NCBI RefSeq assembly: GCF_000003815.2
Contig: NC_049985.1
Coordinates: 14,437,774 to 14,501,773 of the forward strand
Source of the DNA: Branchiostoma floridae
Lineage: Eukaryota; Chordata; Leptocardii; Amphioxiformes; Branchiostomatidae
Reading direction: 5' to 3'
DNA length: 64,000 nucleotides
The stretch's first letter is position 1; each line of letters opens with the position of its first letter. The notes under the pieces are model-generated. The model saw nothing but the letters and a program-made list of their open reading frames with translations. It searched no databases and was not told where the DNA came from. Below, one piece after another: positions 18,662 through 30,639 of this stretch. The position numbers were made by a program, and so were the translations under genes.

Positions 18662-19759
18662 TTGGGATCTAAGCCTTAGGACGTTTCCGAAGCTAGGCTA
18701 TATGTGGAATTCACTGTCCCTTCATAAAGTTCATTGTCTCATTCTAATGTCTATGTGTGAACCTACGAGTATTAAGCTGATGGTCTAAAAATTACAGGCA
18801 AACACAATATTCACGAATGGGAGTCACAAAAAGGATAGAAATACACGATCGTGGTGCATTGGCAACTTGTGCTGGAAGATTGCCGTGTTTTGAGATTTGT
18901 TTTACCTTCATAAAGACCATAAGAGCAGAAGAATTAAAACTGAAAAAAATATTTTCTGGATTTAGTTGCTCTCGGACAAGTCTCCAGGAAAATTCTGAAG
19001 CTGAGATTTCTGTCTAGGTCATTGTCCCTTAGTAAAGCCCCTTACCCTCTTTGTCTGAATCGTATGACGCTACGCGTTTGAAGCTGATTGGCTTAAGTTG
19101 TAACACACCCAATGTTCACGTGAATGATTTCATAATCAGTGTTTGTTTGCAGATTGACATGTGTTAGAAAAAACGGCCATTTAGGGGAATATTATTCAAT
19201 TTTTGAAAAGAACAGTTAATCACAAAGACAAAAACTGTATAAACGCAAACGAACAGACACGTGCACATGCATTGATTGGGTTCTTGAATGGAAAGAAGTT
19301 TAGAGATACTACAATGCATCAACAATACTGCAACGTGCCGGACCAAAGGCCAACAATTCGGGGTTGTCTATTGTAAGGGAGAAAAGGGGAGTGAGGAAAT
19401 TAGATTATTCGATGCTAGTTGAAAACATTTGGATTAACAAACCCACGTGATTGAATAACTCACTCATTCAAGATCTATTACCAAATCAATTCTTGAAATA
19501 TCAAGTGGATTTTCCCTATTTTCATAGTGTCTATTCTTTATCTTGTCCCTCAGTGGTTTCCAATGGACAAAGTTCAGACTACTTGGTTCGTGCAGAATAC
19601 ACTTCAAATGCGCATGCACAGCCTTAGGCGTCTGTACAGGTGAATACGTGAGGTCATCGTCACAGTGGCATCGCAAAATGGAGCGTTTAAACCACACCTT
19701 CTTTGACCTTTCATGTAACCGCATGGTGCACAGAACCTCACGTATTAAACTTTACTGAA

Positions 19760-19978
19760 CTTTCATCTTCGTTTTACCATACTGTCTCATTATTTATCGA
19801 CTTATCAATTTTCTTTATGTAAAGCTTAAGTTGCATTTTTATTCATCATACCATGTCATTCTTTATCAATTTATTAATTTCGTTGTAACGCATCTGCTAG
19901 GGGTGGCTTCATCTTATTTTTTGTAATGTCTGTATGTTTTGTTTATCATAATGGAAAATAAATAAATATCTAATAAAA
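19760..19978 (+). mobile_element. Short retroposed LINE/SINE tail with 13 bp target duplication
   Basis: The 13-mer AAACTTTACTGAA occurs on both sides (19747-19759, 19979-19991). The 219-base insert ends in AAAATAAATAAATATCTAATAAAA, an A-rich retroposon tail. It sits at the junction of block Q copies 1 and 2. Confidence 0.85.
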
Positions 19979-20056
19979 AAACTTTACTGAATTTATATTA
20001 ATGAAAGACTCCAACTGTGATATTTTGATTTGCTATCTCGCGCTCCTCACCTCACC

Positions 20057-20173
20057 TCACCTAGTCCCATCCTCATTAGGAGGGTCAGGGACCATGGTTG
20101 CCTCTAGCACAAATCTCCTCCATCCATCTCTGTTCTTAGCTTTCTGTGTGCAGACAGCTAGAGAACTGCAGTA
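20057..20173 (-). pseudogene. LINE ORF2 C-terminal remnant, Q copy 2
   Basis: Copy of 17454-17570 with the same length and stop. The adjacent CTCAC microsatellite has a different unit number. Confidence 0.55.
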
Positions 20174-20924
20174 AACAATAGCCAGGCCTTTGCCTTTGAT
20201 ATGCAGCCGACATGTCATGTGGAAGTTCATAGTTCAATACTTAGTGCCTCACAAAAAGTAAACATTCCGGTTAGACCCCTTTTCATGCAGGAGTGTGTGA
20301 CTCAACATTATCCTGCATATTCTGAATGCTGGTTTCATGCAGTGTGTGATCTCACAATATCACTCATATTCTTAATAATTATTCTAAAAGCAAAGTTTAG
20401 ATGCTTTTGCCCGACTTTCACGTTAACTTTCTAAAAATCACAAGCATTAACGATAAAGTTCAGCCGACATGTGATTGAGTTTTGCATAATGCGGAAAGAG
20501 GCTTGCTCAATTTACCATAGTATGTAGGCAGTTTTTTGGAATCAAGCTTTATTTTACACATGGTATTGTCGAGCCCTATACGTAGAGCATGTGGATTCAC
20601 TTGCAGAGTTGCAATTGTCAGCGAGTACTCTCAGGCGAAAGACAACCATGACTTTGAGTACGCAGGGTTTTGCAGATGACTCTTTCCCCCCAAGTGACGC
20701 CTCGAACTTAATTTAAGACTGATAGTGAGTGCATTTTGTAGCCGTCTTTTTACTGTTACTGCTATACATGTATGTATAAATCCGATGAGTTGAAACTCAT
20801 TCAATGTTCACCAGAAGTGTTGAGGATACATTGACTTTGATTCTAGCGACTGATCGTGGTGTTGTAGTGTTTGTAGACGTGTTCGTTGAAACGACCTTTC
20901 AGGGAAACGTCATTAAGATTTTTT

Positions 20925-21164
20925 TTATCTGCACTCTGATCTTACTCCTAATACCTTAACCGGAACTTGAAAAGACAACAACAAACTTTTGTTGGTTCGA
21001 TTTTTTCTGGTTAGGCGTAGGTCCCAATTGCACTGGAACCCGCAGTGGATGTAGCCCCGGCCGGGCTCCGAAGACACAAATTTGCGCCGGTGGACTGCCG
21101 GACACCCCTCGGTGTAGCCCACAGGTAGATCACGGCGTCTATTTGTTACAGGGTGCCGGCCCAA
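20925..21164 (-). CDS. GC-rich repeated open frame, Q copy 2
   Basis: 79-codon version of the frame at 18323-18661. The N-terminal part is out of frame because of a longer A run near 21180. Function unknown. Confidence 0.25.
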   Translation of the reverse strand: MGRHPVTNRRRDLPVGYTEGCPAVHRRKFVSSEPGRGYIHCGFQCNWDLRLTRKNRTNKSLLLSFQVPVKVLGVRSECR

Positions 21165-22244
21165 TTTTAACTCGGTTTAAAAAAAAAAAAACGGTACTCA
21201 AATTTATCCGCCCGAAAGTGCCATAAAGCAGCCCGTGAACTATCCGGCGTGGCCCATTTTTCCAATTGGGATCTAAGCCTTAGGACGTTTCCGAAGCTAG
21301 GCTATATGTGGAATTCACTGTCCCTTCATAAAGCCATTGTCTCATTCTAATGTCTATGTGAAACTACGAGTATTAAGCTGATGGTCTAAAAATTACAGGC
21401 AAACACAATATTCACGAATGGGAGTCACAAAAAAGATAGAAATACACGATCGTGGTGCATTGGCAACTTGTGCTGGAAGATTGCCGTGTTTTGAGATTTG
21501 TTTTACCTTCATAAAGACCATCAGAGAAGGAGAATTAAAACTGAAAAAATATTTTCTGGATTCAGTTGCTCTCGGACAAGTTTCCAGGAAAATTCTGAAG
21601 CTGAGATTTCCTTCTAGGTCATTGTCCCTTAGTAAAGCCCCTTACCCTCTTTGTCTGAATCGTATGACGCTACGCGTTTGAAGCTGATTGGCTTAAGTTG
21701 TAACACACCCAATGTTCACGTGAATGATTTCATAATCAGTGTTTGTTTGCAGATTGACATGTGTTAGAAAAAAACGGCCATTTAGGGGAATATCATTTAA
21801 TTTTTGAAAAGAACAGTTAATCACAAAGACAAAAAAATGTATAAACGCAAACGAACAGACACGTGCACATGCATTGATTGGGTTCTTGAATGGAAAGAAG
21901 TTTAGAGATACTACAATGCATCAACAATACTGCAACGTGCCGGACCAAAGGCCAACAATTCGGGGTTGTCTATTGTAAGGGAGAAAAGGGGATTGAGGAA
22001 ATTAGATTATTCGATGCTAGTTGAAAACATTTGGATTAACAAACCCACGTGATTGAATAACCCACTCATTCAAGATCTATTACCAAATCAATTCTTGAAA
22101 TATCAAGTGGATTTTCCCTATTTCCTAGTGTCTATTCTTTATCTTGTCCCTCAGTGGTTTCCAATGGACAAAGTTCAGACTACTTGGTTCGTGCAGAATA
22201 CACTTCAAATGCGCATGCACAGCCTTAGGCGTCTGTAGAGGTGA

Positions 22245-24838
22245 ATACGTGAGGTCATCGTCACAGTGGCATCGCAAAATGGAACGTTTAAACCACACCT
22301 TCTTTGACCTTTCATGTAACCGCATGGTGCACAGAACCTCACGTATCAAACTTTACTGAACTTGTCTGAAGTTTGATACAAGTATCTCATCCGAACGAGC
22401 TAGGGACGCGCGTGGCGTTTCTTTCGTGCGGCTCTGTCCAATAATTTTGTTTGTCTTTTAACTAAACATGTGCATTATTCAAGAAGGGTACCACAAGACT
22501 GAGGATTAGCTGCCATCAACTTCATATTGAAACAGGAAGACATACCCGCACCCCTCTGGAACGAAAACTATGCAAATATTGTAAATAAGACAGAATAGAG
22601 GACGAACGTCATTTTGTAGTAGAATGTAGATTGTATACCGCAGAGAGAAATGAACTGTATAAGGTTATACAAAACCAATTTCCTTATTTCATACACCTAA
22701 GTTCCGTAGAAAAATTCATATTCCTAATGCAACTAGACAAACCATCGATCATGAAACATATCTGCTCTTTTATCTCCACTATAACAGAAAAGCGACGAGA
22801 AGTTGCATTTATCCAGCAATAGTCTCATTTTGTATCTGTGAACTGTATCTTTTCAACATGTCTTCTTTTGACCTGTACTTAGCCCGGTGTGGCAAAAATG
22901 TGCAATAAAGGTCTTCATTCATACACATGTGGATATTCCCGGAAAACTTGCTGTTGTCAAGGGACTAGGCCCTGAAGGTTTACATGTGTGTAATATTGTA
23001 TCAAGCGAACGGGGTTGCAAACATCGAGTCCTCGGATAAATCGTACATCTAAATAAACTTGTGCACACATGTACACAATGGACGTTTCGTCATGGTATAT
23101 GTGTGTCAAAACACGCAGTCAGAAGACAGACAGGAAATGTTGTTGATTTTCATGTTTTGAAATCGTTCGGAGAAGCCATTTTTTTTTCTATTTGCCTTCA
23201 ATGGCTGAAACCAGTCGTTGATACTTTTAGACTAAGGCTAGTCACCGAGGACAGCTGAAAGAAGGGAAATAAGCTCAGAATAAACCGAGAGTGAAGCAAA
23301 GATTACCAAGGCTCAAAACCAACTTTATTTTTGGTATCCATGAACTTTTCATTATAACATCGAATGCACGCAAGTTAATTAAGTCCAATGCTTAATTTTT
23401 CCACTGTTGTACAACACCGTTGTTGCCAGTAGCTCAGAGCCGCTATCCCAACTACAGAAAAATATCTTATTTCCATATATTTTGAAAATTTGGGGATTGT
23501 AGGACTTTCGTAAGACTTTTTGAAGCTTAGATTTCTGTGGGGTTCATTTTTCCTTGGTAAAGTTCATTGCGTCTTCGTCTTAATTACATGACGCTACGGG
23601 CTTACAGCTGATTGGTTGAAGCTGTATCACACCCAGTGTTCACGTGATGGATTGCATCATCAGCTTGTGTTTGTAGATGAACATGTGTTGAGAAAAACGA
23701 CCTTTTTCGGGAAATATCATACAATTTTTTTTTACTGTTCTACTTTTACATGGACCCGAAGAAAACGAAATTTATCAAAATGAAAAACTTAGTCGCACCT
23801 GATTTAGTCACTTGAAATATTAATTGGGTTTTCCGTGTTTTGCTGAGTGGTTCCCAATGGACAAAGTTCAGTCTACTTGGTTCGTGCAGAATACACTTCA
23901 AATGCGCATGCACAGCCTTAGGCTTAATACGTGAGGTCATCGTCACAGTGGCATCGCAAAATGGAGCGTTTAAACCACACCTTCTTTGACCCTTTGGCTT
24001 TACGTAACCGCATGGTGTACAGAACCTCACGTATTCTAACTTCAGTATATAATGTTTAAAAACATAACTGAAGTTTGATTCAAGTACCATCCGAATGAGC
24101 TATGGACTCGCGCCGCGTTTCCTTCGTGCGGCTCTGTCCAATAATTTTGCTTGTCTTTTAACTAAACATGTACATTATTCAAGAAGGGTACTACATGTAG
24201 ATATTCCCAGAAAACATGTTATTGTCTTGACAAAAAATACTGGTACTAGATTCGGAAGGTTTCCATGTGTGTAGGATTGTATTAAGCGAATGGGGTTGTA
24301 AAATATAATAGATCGACTGCTGGCTCGTACATCTAAATAAACTTGTAAGCACATGTGCACAATGTACTTTTTATCATGGGATGATTATGTCAAAACACAC
24401 AGAAGACAGAAAATGTTATTGATTTTCAAGTTTCGAAACCATTTGGGGAAGCTATTTTCTATTTGCTATGGCTGAAATCAGTTGTTTAGCCGCCTAGGTT
24501 AGCTGAAAGAAGGGAAATAAGCTCAGGCTAAACCGAGAGTGAAGCAAAGATTACCAAGGCTCAAAACCAACTTTATTTTTGGTATCCATGAACTTTTCAT
24601 TATAACATCGAATGCACGCAAGTTAATCAAGTCAAATGCTTCGTTTTCTACCGCGTTGTTCAAGATCGCTGTTGCAAGGCGCCCAAAGTCACTATCCCAA
24701 ATACAGGAGATATTCTACTTCCATACATTTGGAAAAAAATTGAGTCATTAGGGGATTGTAAGACTTAGAATGGATTTTAGATTTTCTCTCGATAAGACTT
24801 TTTGAAGTTGAGATTTCTGTGGGGTTCATTGTTCCTTT
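22245..24838. repeat. Complex 1.1-1.25 kb repeat array with palindromic modules
   Basis: Units are recognised by ATACGTGAGGT (22245 and 23927), the segment TTCAAGAAGGGTAC, GTACATCTAAATAAACTTGT, and GATTACCAAGGCTCAAAACC. Spacing of the palindromes here is 1682, or about 1250 without the LINE fragment inserted at 22492. No gene is seen; minus-strand frames over the palindromes are not conserved between copies. Confidence 0.75.
22492..22923 (+). mobile_element. 5'-truncated LINE 3' end with C-terminal ORF2 remnant
   Basis: On the plus strand codes for the end of a LINE ORF2: KLCKYCK, then IEDERHFVVECRLY, a C-x2-C..H..C finger typical of invertebrate CR1/L2-like proteins, and a 63-codon frame at 22631-22822. 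It ends GTGCAATAAAGGTCTTCATTC, the element's 3' terminus. Other copies of the host repeat have the uninterrupted site GGGTACTACATGTGG, and the copy at 44633-45060 shares the insertion. Confidence 0.8.
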
Positions 24839-25163
24839 AGTAAAGTTCAGAGAATGGCGTCAGAAGGCCATAAAAGATTCTGTCCTCCTGTCCTTCGTCA
24901 TAAAAAAAGTCACCCACGGGTTCTTGAGTTGCGCAATCACATGTGACTACTGAACAATCCACGCCGGCAAATAAACCGACGGAACCGAACATAATCAAAG
25001 TTTCAAACCACGGCTTTTCGAGTTGTGCAGTCACACCAACTCAAACGCTTATGATAACTCGACGATTCCAAACGAACGAAACATACCATAACAAAACCTG
25101 TTGATGGAATTAATGACAATGAAGTTTATTAATGCCCCATCGGGGCTAAATGCAGTCAGTTTG

Positions 25164-25796
25164 TTACAAAGAGAGTGAACGGAAAGCTATACATATATTA
25201 CAGTTTACATGCTTCTTCTCTCTTCTTAAAGCATGTGTAGACGAACTTACAGATCTAGAGTTTTTCCAGTATATCGTAGTGAGATGATAACATATTAAGG
25301 TATTGAACAGATCTTCCTTCGTTAGTTGCGCATATTTTTTATCTACATGTGTAGCATTAACAAATGCATTTTGCAGATCTTTGTACAGTGAACACTCTAG
25401 GACAAAGTGCACTTCGTTTTCTACATACACGAGACTCTTATCGCAAAATATACATAGTCTATCATCAGGAGGAGTTCGGTTATATCTACCAGCTTCAATT
25501 TCTAGTAGGTGATCGCTGATCCTTAGTTTGGTCATGGCTCGGCGATAGCTGAAATTTGCTATATCCAGGTTATTCTCTCTTTCATGCGAATGCTTAAATT
25601 TTCTGTAAGTTCTTAACTCATTTCCTTGATTTTCCTTCGTGCCAGGAGAGTTAAGATCTGAGTAGAAGTTTTGAACAAAGTTGTCTTTTAGTCTTTGTTT
25701 TACTTTGGACTGAGCGAATGATGTGTTGTGCTCACTGTTAAGCAATAGGTAGGCAAAACCTGACTCCTCCAGGATGTTACTAACATTGGATAGCAT
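25164..25796 (-). pseudogene. LINE copy A: ORF2 C-terminal region
   Basis: 210 codons. The segment RISDHLLEIEAGRY..RTPPDDR is followed by a zinc-finger-like C-x2-C..H..C stretch (LCIFCD, NEVHFVLECSLY). This is the usual C-terminal part of CR1/L2/Rex-like ORF2 proteins, downstream of the RT thumb. The upstream thumb is in another frame. Copies B (37089) and C (46320) are nearly the same. Confidence 0.85.
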
Positions 25797-25975
25797 GGTA
25801 TGTTACGTTTGTGTAAGTCCTGTTGTACACGGAGAGAATTGTAGGCTACTTGTTGGTACTTCTGTAACTAATCTTTTGTAATACGAATACAATATCTTGT
25901 ATACACTTCGATCCACAGGGGGTACCTTCCAAGTTCTGCCCTTGTTGCAAGGTTACTCGCATTTTTTCGTACCCC

Positions 25976-26296
25976 TTAAATTGATTTGCAAAACTTAAGA
26001 TGAAGTTGTTCAATAGGCGACTTGTCATTTAATCCACTCTTACCCCATACCTCTGCACCGTAAGTTAATATTGGGACTATGCAGGCATCAAATAGTTTAC
26101 AATACACTGACACTGAAGGATTGCTGTCACCCAGGGTTGTTTTGATGTTGAACAGAGCCCTGGCAGTCATTTTTTGCAGTGCTTTCATTGCTGTGGTGAA
26201 ATTACACCCAGCTGTAAACACCACTCCTAAATCGCAGTACGAGGAAACTATTTCTATGTCTTTGTTGAGTAAATGGAATTTGAGATTTGGAAACAT
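25976..26296 (-). pseudogene. LINE copy A: RT thumb region
   Basis: 106 codons with FPNLKFHLLNKDIEIVSSYC, LGVVFTAGCNF, and IVPILTYGAEVWGKSGL, the standard post-palm region of LINE RTs. It is separated from the YADD segment by a stop shared with copy B. Confidence 0.85.
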
Positions 26297-26413
26297 ATGT
26301 CCCTTTTTGTTGAATACAATTATTTTTATCTTATCCTAGTTCACTGATAATTCCCATTTGTTGCAGTAGCGACTTAGAGTACTTATTGCATTTAGCAGGC
26401 CATTTTGGCTAGT

Positions 26414-26746
26414 TTATAGTAGAACGAGGTCGTCTGCATACAATAGACTTGATACGCTGGATGTAATTAACAGAGGTGCATCAAAATCTTTCGTATTCAA
26501 TTCACATACCAAGTCACTTACATACAGGTTAAACAGCGAAGGACTTGGAACGCAACCCTGCCTAACTCCTATCTCGACAGGGAAATTTTCGCTCAATCCT
26601 GTATTGGTTTTAACACGTGCACTCACTACGCATTGGCTGTATAAGGTGTAAAAATCTGCCGGAAATGCCTTTTGATAGAATTTTGAATAGAGGGCCCTCA
26701 TGCCAAATTGAATCAAATGCTTTAGATAGATCCACGAAGCAGGCAA
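26414..26746 (-). pseudogene. LINE copy A: RT palm motifs B and C
   Basis: 110 codons holding VEIGVRQGCVPSPSLFNLYV (motif B) and SSLLYADDLVLL (motif C, catalytic YADD). A TAA follows LVLL directly; copy B has the same TAA at the same place, so the inserted element was already broken before the duplication. Confidence 0.88.
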
Positions 26747-27279
26747 ATAGTTGTTTTCTTGATTGTTTGTATTTGGATATTAAGGTTTTCAGGACAAATA
26801 TATTGCCTGATGTTCTGTTGTTTTTTCCTGAACCCAGCTTGGTTAGGTTTGAGTATTTCGTTTTCCTCGAGAAAAGAGGAGATTCTTCTGTTGAGTATAG
26901 ATGTAAATAGTTTTCCGAGACAACTAGAAATAGAAATGCTGCGGTAGTTGTTTGTGTCGTCTTTTCTTCCTGATTTGAATATGGGCACTATGTAGCTTTT
27001 TGACCGGGTTTGGGGGAATGTTCCACTTGAAAAAATGCGATTAAATAATTCAACAAGAGGTTGTAATAGTATGTAGTGTCCTGCTTTCAGCATTTCGTTA
27101 CTTATCATGTCTTCGCCGCTCGCCTTTTTATTTTTGAGAGCCATTATTGAACAACTGATTTCTGACTCTGTGATTGAGTAATCTATAGGCCCTTGCTTAG
27201 TGTTGCGTTCATCTAATACCTTTAGTTTGCCTAAAATCTTCTTCTCAAGTGCGGTGTCAAAATTCTGTTTATCAATCAT
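26722..27279 (-). pseudogene. LINE copy A: RT fingers
   Basis: 185 codons with IMALKNKKASGEDMISNEML, VPIFKSGRKDDTNNYRSISI, and PNQAGFRKK, the N-terminal RT motifs. Motif A (FVDLSKAFDSIWH in copy B) is out of frame here. Confidence 0.88.
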
Positions 27280-27423
27280 ATTAGTTTGTTGTATTCTTTT
27301 TTCTTCCTAAATATAGCTACCTCTATTAAAGGGGTTCTTTGGGTTTCGTTCCAGTAAATATTGTATATTTCGGAGCTCATTCCGCGGGCCTCAGCAGTTT
27401 TTGTTGAACCACTTTTTATTCGT

Positions 27424-28798
27424 TCTCTTCGCCAAGAAGAGTATGTTTTTGGTCGACTTGGGTCTGTATGTAGGTCAATAGCATATAACTCGAGAAATTG
27501 TGGATGGAACTTTGTGATTTTTGGTAGGTGTGTAGCGGTTGCCAAAAGAAATGCCAAGTTTGAAAACGGTTTACCTGGCGTCTTCCTACGGTACTGCAGT
27601 GAGCTTGGTATTTTTTTGCGGTTTGTTTTGGGCAGCATAAGTCAAAATCTAGCTGGGCGATTTTCACGAAACTTAGTAGGTGTGTAGCAGTTTTGGAGAG
27701 GAAGGTCAAGTGCGAAAATGGTTTACCTGGCTCTTACCTACGGTGCTGTAGCGGGATTTGTATGTAAGTGCGTTTGTCTGTATGCAAGATAACTCGAGAA
27801 CCCTTGAATGGATCCTGATTATATTTGTTAGGTGGATGGGGGTTAGGAAAACAAAGGTCAAGTTCGATAATGGGCACCCTAGTGGCTGCCTAAGGTATTG
27901 CAGCAAAACTTTTAATTTTGACACTTCGTGTTCTGGACATGCTGTGGTCATGATTTTTGAGTGGTAGATAGCCCTTGGAACAGAGAGTAAGTGCTGTGAG
28001 TTTGGACCCCCTAGCGGCTTTTTGGGAACTGCAGGCACCGAGTTCCGTTCAAACTTTGGACGAGAATAACTCGAGAATGTGTAAACGGATCATCAGGATT
28101 TTCAGTATGTAGATAGAATGAGTGATGATTTATACAATGTAATACTAATTATGCAAATCAGTAGCTAATTTGCATAATTAATGAGGAAAGTTCATAAATC
28201 CATGCTAACAGCATATAATTCAAGAAGCTGTGTATGGATTTTCATGATATTTGGTATTTAAGTAGCGGTTGCGGAAAGGAAGGTTGTGTTCGAAAATAGT
28301 TGACGTAGCATTTTCCGTTAGGACGGTAGCAGGCCGAGTGTGTGCGTCCGTTTGTTTGTGGAATGCATAACTCGAGAAGCCTTGAAAAAAATCCTGATAA
28401 TATTTGGTAGGTGGGTAGGGGTCAGGAAAACGAAGATAGATTATGATAGTGGGCCCCCTAGCGGCTTCCTAAGGTACTGCAGCAAAACTTATTAACAGAA
28501 ATAAAACTGTGCTCTATATATATCTCATTTTGACCTATATCTATGGACACATCTGTTATACAGATGTTTTGCTGGAGCAGCCAGCTTGTGAGCTGGACGC
28601 CCTTACACTGGGGACAAAGTCTTTGACAAGCATGAAATTCTGATTGACCAGGGATGCTACCATGTCATCTGTCAGGTCACAGTCTGGTTTTTGGTAATAT
28701 TTCTGTGTTTGTGAGGAACACAGTTCATTTGCTATTTAGTAATACATGAATAAGACCTTAAAGTCTTAAATAAAGGCATGATTATTTGGCGAAGAGAT
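27424..28798. mobile_element. Non-autonomous DNA element with internal minisatellite, inserted in LINE copy A
   Basis: Copy B of the LINE is continuous here (TTTATTCGTTCTTAATG at about 39520). In copy A this site holds ~1.37 kb bounded by CTCTTCGCCAAG on the left and TTGGCGAAGAG on the right, which are inverted copies. Inside are about seven degenerate ~130-150 bp units starting ATAACTCGAGAA, of two alternating kinds (GTTTACCTGGCGT type and CCCTAGCGGCTT type). A related array lies at 56404-57060. The exact ends and target duplication are unclear. Confidence 0.7.
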
Positions 28799-28936
28799 GG
28801 GTTCGTTGAACTCTAGTTCTTAATGTTTTCCGTTTCTTGCTATGTTTTACCTGTAGTGACATGTTACCTGCTATTTTAAGAATATCTTGGAATTTGTAGA
28901 CTTCTTTCTCAATGTCTAATTCTGGGGTTTGGTGGG

Positions 28937-29528
28937 TTAACAATATAGAATTTTCAAGTTTGTGCGATATTGCGTGGCTGCGTCGAAAGCATTTGTAAAC
29001 TTTTCGCGAGAGTCCGGTCCCCAGACAAACCTGTCTGGGAAAGGTCGCGTATTAGTTTTTGCTTTTGTTGTTGTCTCGTTTTGGGGTTCATGAATAAGTG
29101 TATTAAGATTTAGTGATATCATGCAATGGTCGGAAAATTCTGTTAATGGGTGTACTTTAAATATATTAATGTTGTGGAAGAGGTTACTGCTGGCTATGGC
29201 ATAGTCTACAGTGCTACAGCCATTTGGCTGGTAGCACGTGATTCGGCCGCTTAGATCTCCTAGGACTCGCCCATTTAGAATTCTTAGATCGGATTGGCAG
29301 CATAAATCAATCAGATCTTTGCCGAAAGTGTTGGGCGAGTTTTTATCGAAATTTTTTTTAGGGATGTCAAGATTTTGAAGGAGTTGTTGTGGTTTAAATT
29401 CAGAATCAATTGAGGCTTCTTCGGAGAAATCTTTTAGGGAGTCTAATCAGCTATGAAAGTCCCCACCGAGAATTACATATCCTCTGGACGTGAAACGCGC
29501 CACGTCCTGTTCTAATATATCAAAGATA
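28937..29528 (-). pseudogene. LINE copy A: middle and end of AP endonuclease
   Basis: Broken frames encode the same residues as copy B: VARFTSRGYVILGGDF, DLRILNGRVLGDLSGR, TVDYAIASSNLF and LTEFSDHCMISLN. These are the GDFN, S/T-x-DY and SDH motifs of the APE-type endonuclease, which nicks target DNA. The asparagine of GDFN is lost here (GDFH) and a stop follows. Confidence 0.75.
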
Positions 29529-29537
29529 GAGCTGATA

Positions 29538-29599
29538 TCTATATCTTGCTGCCCAATGTGCCTCATGGCACAGGAGGACCTAAGTACTAAGTAAGTAAA
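29538..29599 (+). mobile_element. 62 bp retroposon tail with 9 bp target duplication
   Basis: GAGCTGATA occurs on both sides (29529-29537, 29600-29608); the LINE copy B has a single GAGCTGATA at this position. The insert ends in TAAGTACTAAGTAAGTAA, a microsatellite-type tail of a SINE or 5'-truncated LINE, preceded by a short hairpin TGTGCCTCATGGCACA. Confidence 0.88.
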
Positions 29600-30000
29600 G
29601 AGCTGATAGACTCTTCGGCTCTTTTGTGAATTGTGGAGTGTATAGGACTATATATGAATACATCTCTGGACAGGCCAAGCAGTTCCCTGGCCACACGGAT
29701 CCAGAGAATATCCTTGCAATCCGAAGTGCTATTCTCTCTCTTTATAAATTTTGCTAATTCGTTTCTGAAATGAAAAATAACTCCGCCTGAATTCCGCCTA
29801 GTAGCTTTAGCCTGTTTTTTCCTGAGAAATGAAAAATGTTGATAATTTGGTAGGTCAATCTCTGAAGTTTCGCTACTCCATGTTTCGAGGAGAGAGAATA
29901 GATGCAATTGTTCTAAGCTACGTCTAAAGCTATCTTCTTCAAGTTTCTTTCCCAAACCATGCACATTCCAAAATCCAATGGATATGGTGTTTGGAGACAT
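29587..30000 (-). pseudogene. LINE copy A: start of AP endonuclease ORF2
   Basis: 137 codons opening at ATG 29998-30000 with ISIGFWNVHGLGKKL (catalytic N of the N-terminal motif) and FSLLETWSSE (catalytic E), then DILWIRVARELLGL and VFIYSPIH. This is probably the true start of ORF2, which copy B lacks. The frame ends at the 62 bp insertion. Confidence 0.85.
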
Positions 30001-30365
30001 TTGTAATCTTCACACTATTATGAATTGGTCCCTGCTTTTACGATAAAAGTGCACTCTATCAAATCATATCACTCTAACAAAACTCTAACTATTGTAAAAC
30101 GTACTTGGCATTTCTCACTATAACTCTAACTATCCCTCGAATCTTTGCCTTACATAGCATTAAACATAAGTTGTTACTTTAGCCTAGCGTAAGTTTGGTA
30201 TTCTATATTCTGACTATATGTTAGTCTTATAGACTCTATTTGACCTACAATTTTGCTACTCAGCCTAACAATTAGCAAACTGTCAAATTAATAAGCGGCC
30301 CACAAAGGTAAAGAAGCGGGAAAGGTTTTTTTTGGGACACTGGACGCCATGATATTGTTTTGTTG

Positions 30366-30629
30366 TAGCCTCCTTCACAGGCTTAGCAGAGCGGCGGTGT
30401 TTATTTTTGGTGTAGCTCTGATTTGCGATTTTCAACATGGACTAAGGTTCACTAACATTATACCGGGGAAGGGAGTTGGCAGGGGCGGTATAACTCCTTC
30501 TCCCGACCAACTCCGGCATAGAGAACCGTTACGGTAGTAAACTTTTAAAAATCGCGAATCGTGAAGTGCTCCCCCCCCCCTCCCCCAAAAAATACACAAA
30601 GCTGCTCCGAAAGTCTGCAAAGGAGGCTA
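30366..30629. mobile_element. Probable fold-back MITE
   Basis: Ends TAGCCTCCTT and AAGGAGGCTA are perfect inverted 10-mers within a weaker ~26 bp inverted repeat; an inner GGAGTTGG/CCAACTCC stem is present. The start TAGCCTC..CAGGCTT resembles the MITE at 4670, but no 9 bp duplication is seen. Confidence 0.45.
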
Positions 30630-30639
30630 GTACCATATA

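Larger units (their letters stand above)
17398..19746. repeat. Segmental duplication block Q, copy 1
   Basis: About 2.35 kb highly similar to 20003-22350 and 42120-44490, starting at AAAAGACTCC and ending with the palindromic module near 19644-19745. It carries a LINE C-terminal remnant and a conserved GC-rich open frame, listed separately. Confidence 0.85.
19992..22491. repeat. Segmental duplication block Q, copy 2 (tandem to copy 1)
   Basis: Same content and order as 17398-19746. Together with the following array it matches 42120-45960 over about 3.8 kb, including a shared LINE insertion. Confidence 0.85.
25113..30000 (-). mobile_element. CR1/L2-like LINE, copy A, interrupted and decayed
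   Basis: Non-LTR retrotransposon with endonuclease, RT and a C-terminal finger on the minus strand. Its 3' end is the GCAATAAACTTCATTGTC-type tail near 25115-25135. It holds a ~1.37 kb DNA element (27424-28798) and a 62 bp retroposon tail (29538-29599). Flanks at 24840-25110 match those of copies B and C, so the three copies come from segmental duplication of one insertion, not from three insertions. Confidence 0.9.

Noticed and set aside
22631-22822. 63-codon plus-strand frame as a gene
   Set aside because: It is the last part of a LINE ORF2 in a 5'-truncated insertion with a known empty site.
27276-28038. Minus-strand frames with PGKPFSNL repeated
   Set aside because: Translations of the minisatellite; the same string appears in the 56.4-57.0 kb array with frame shifts between units.
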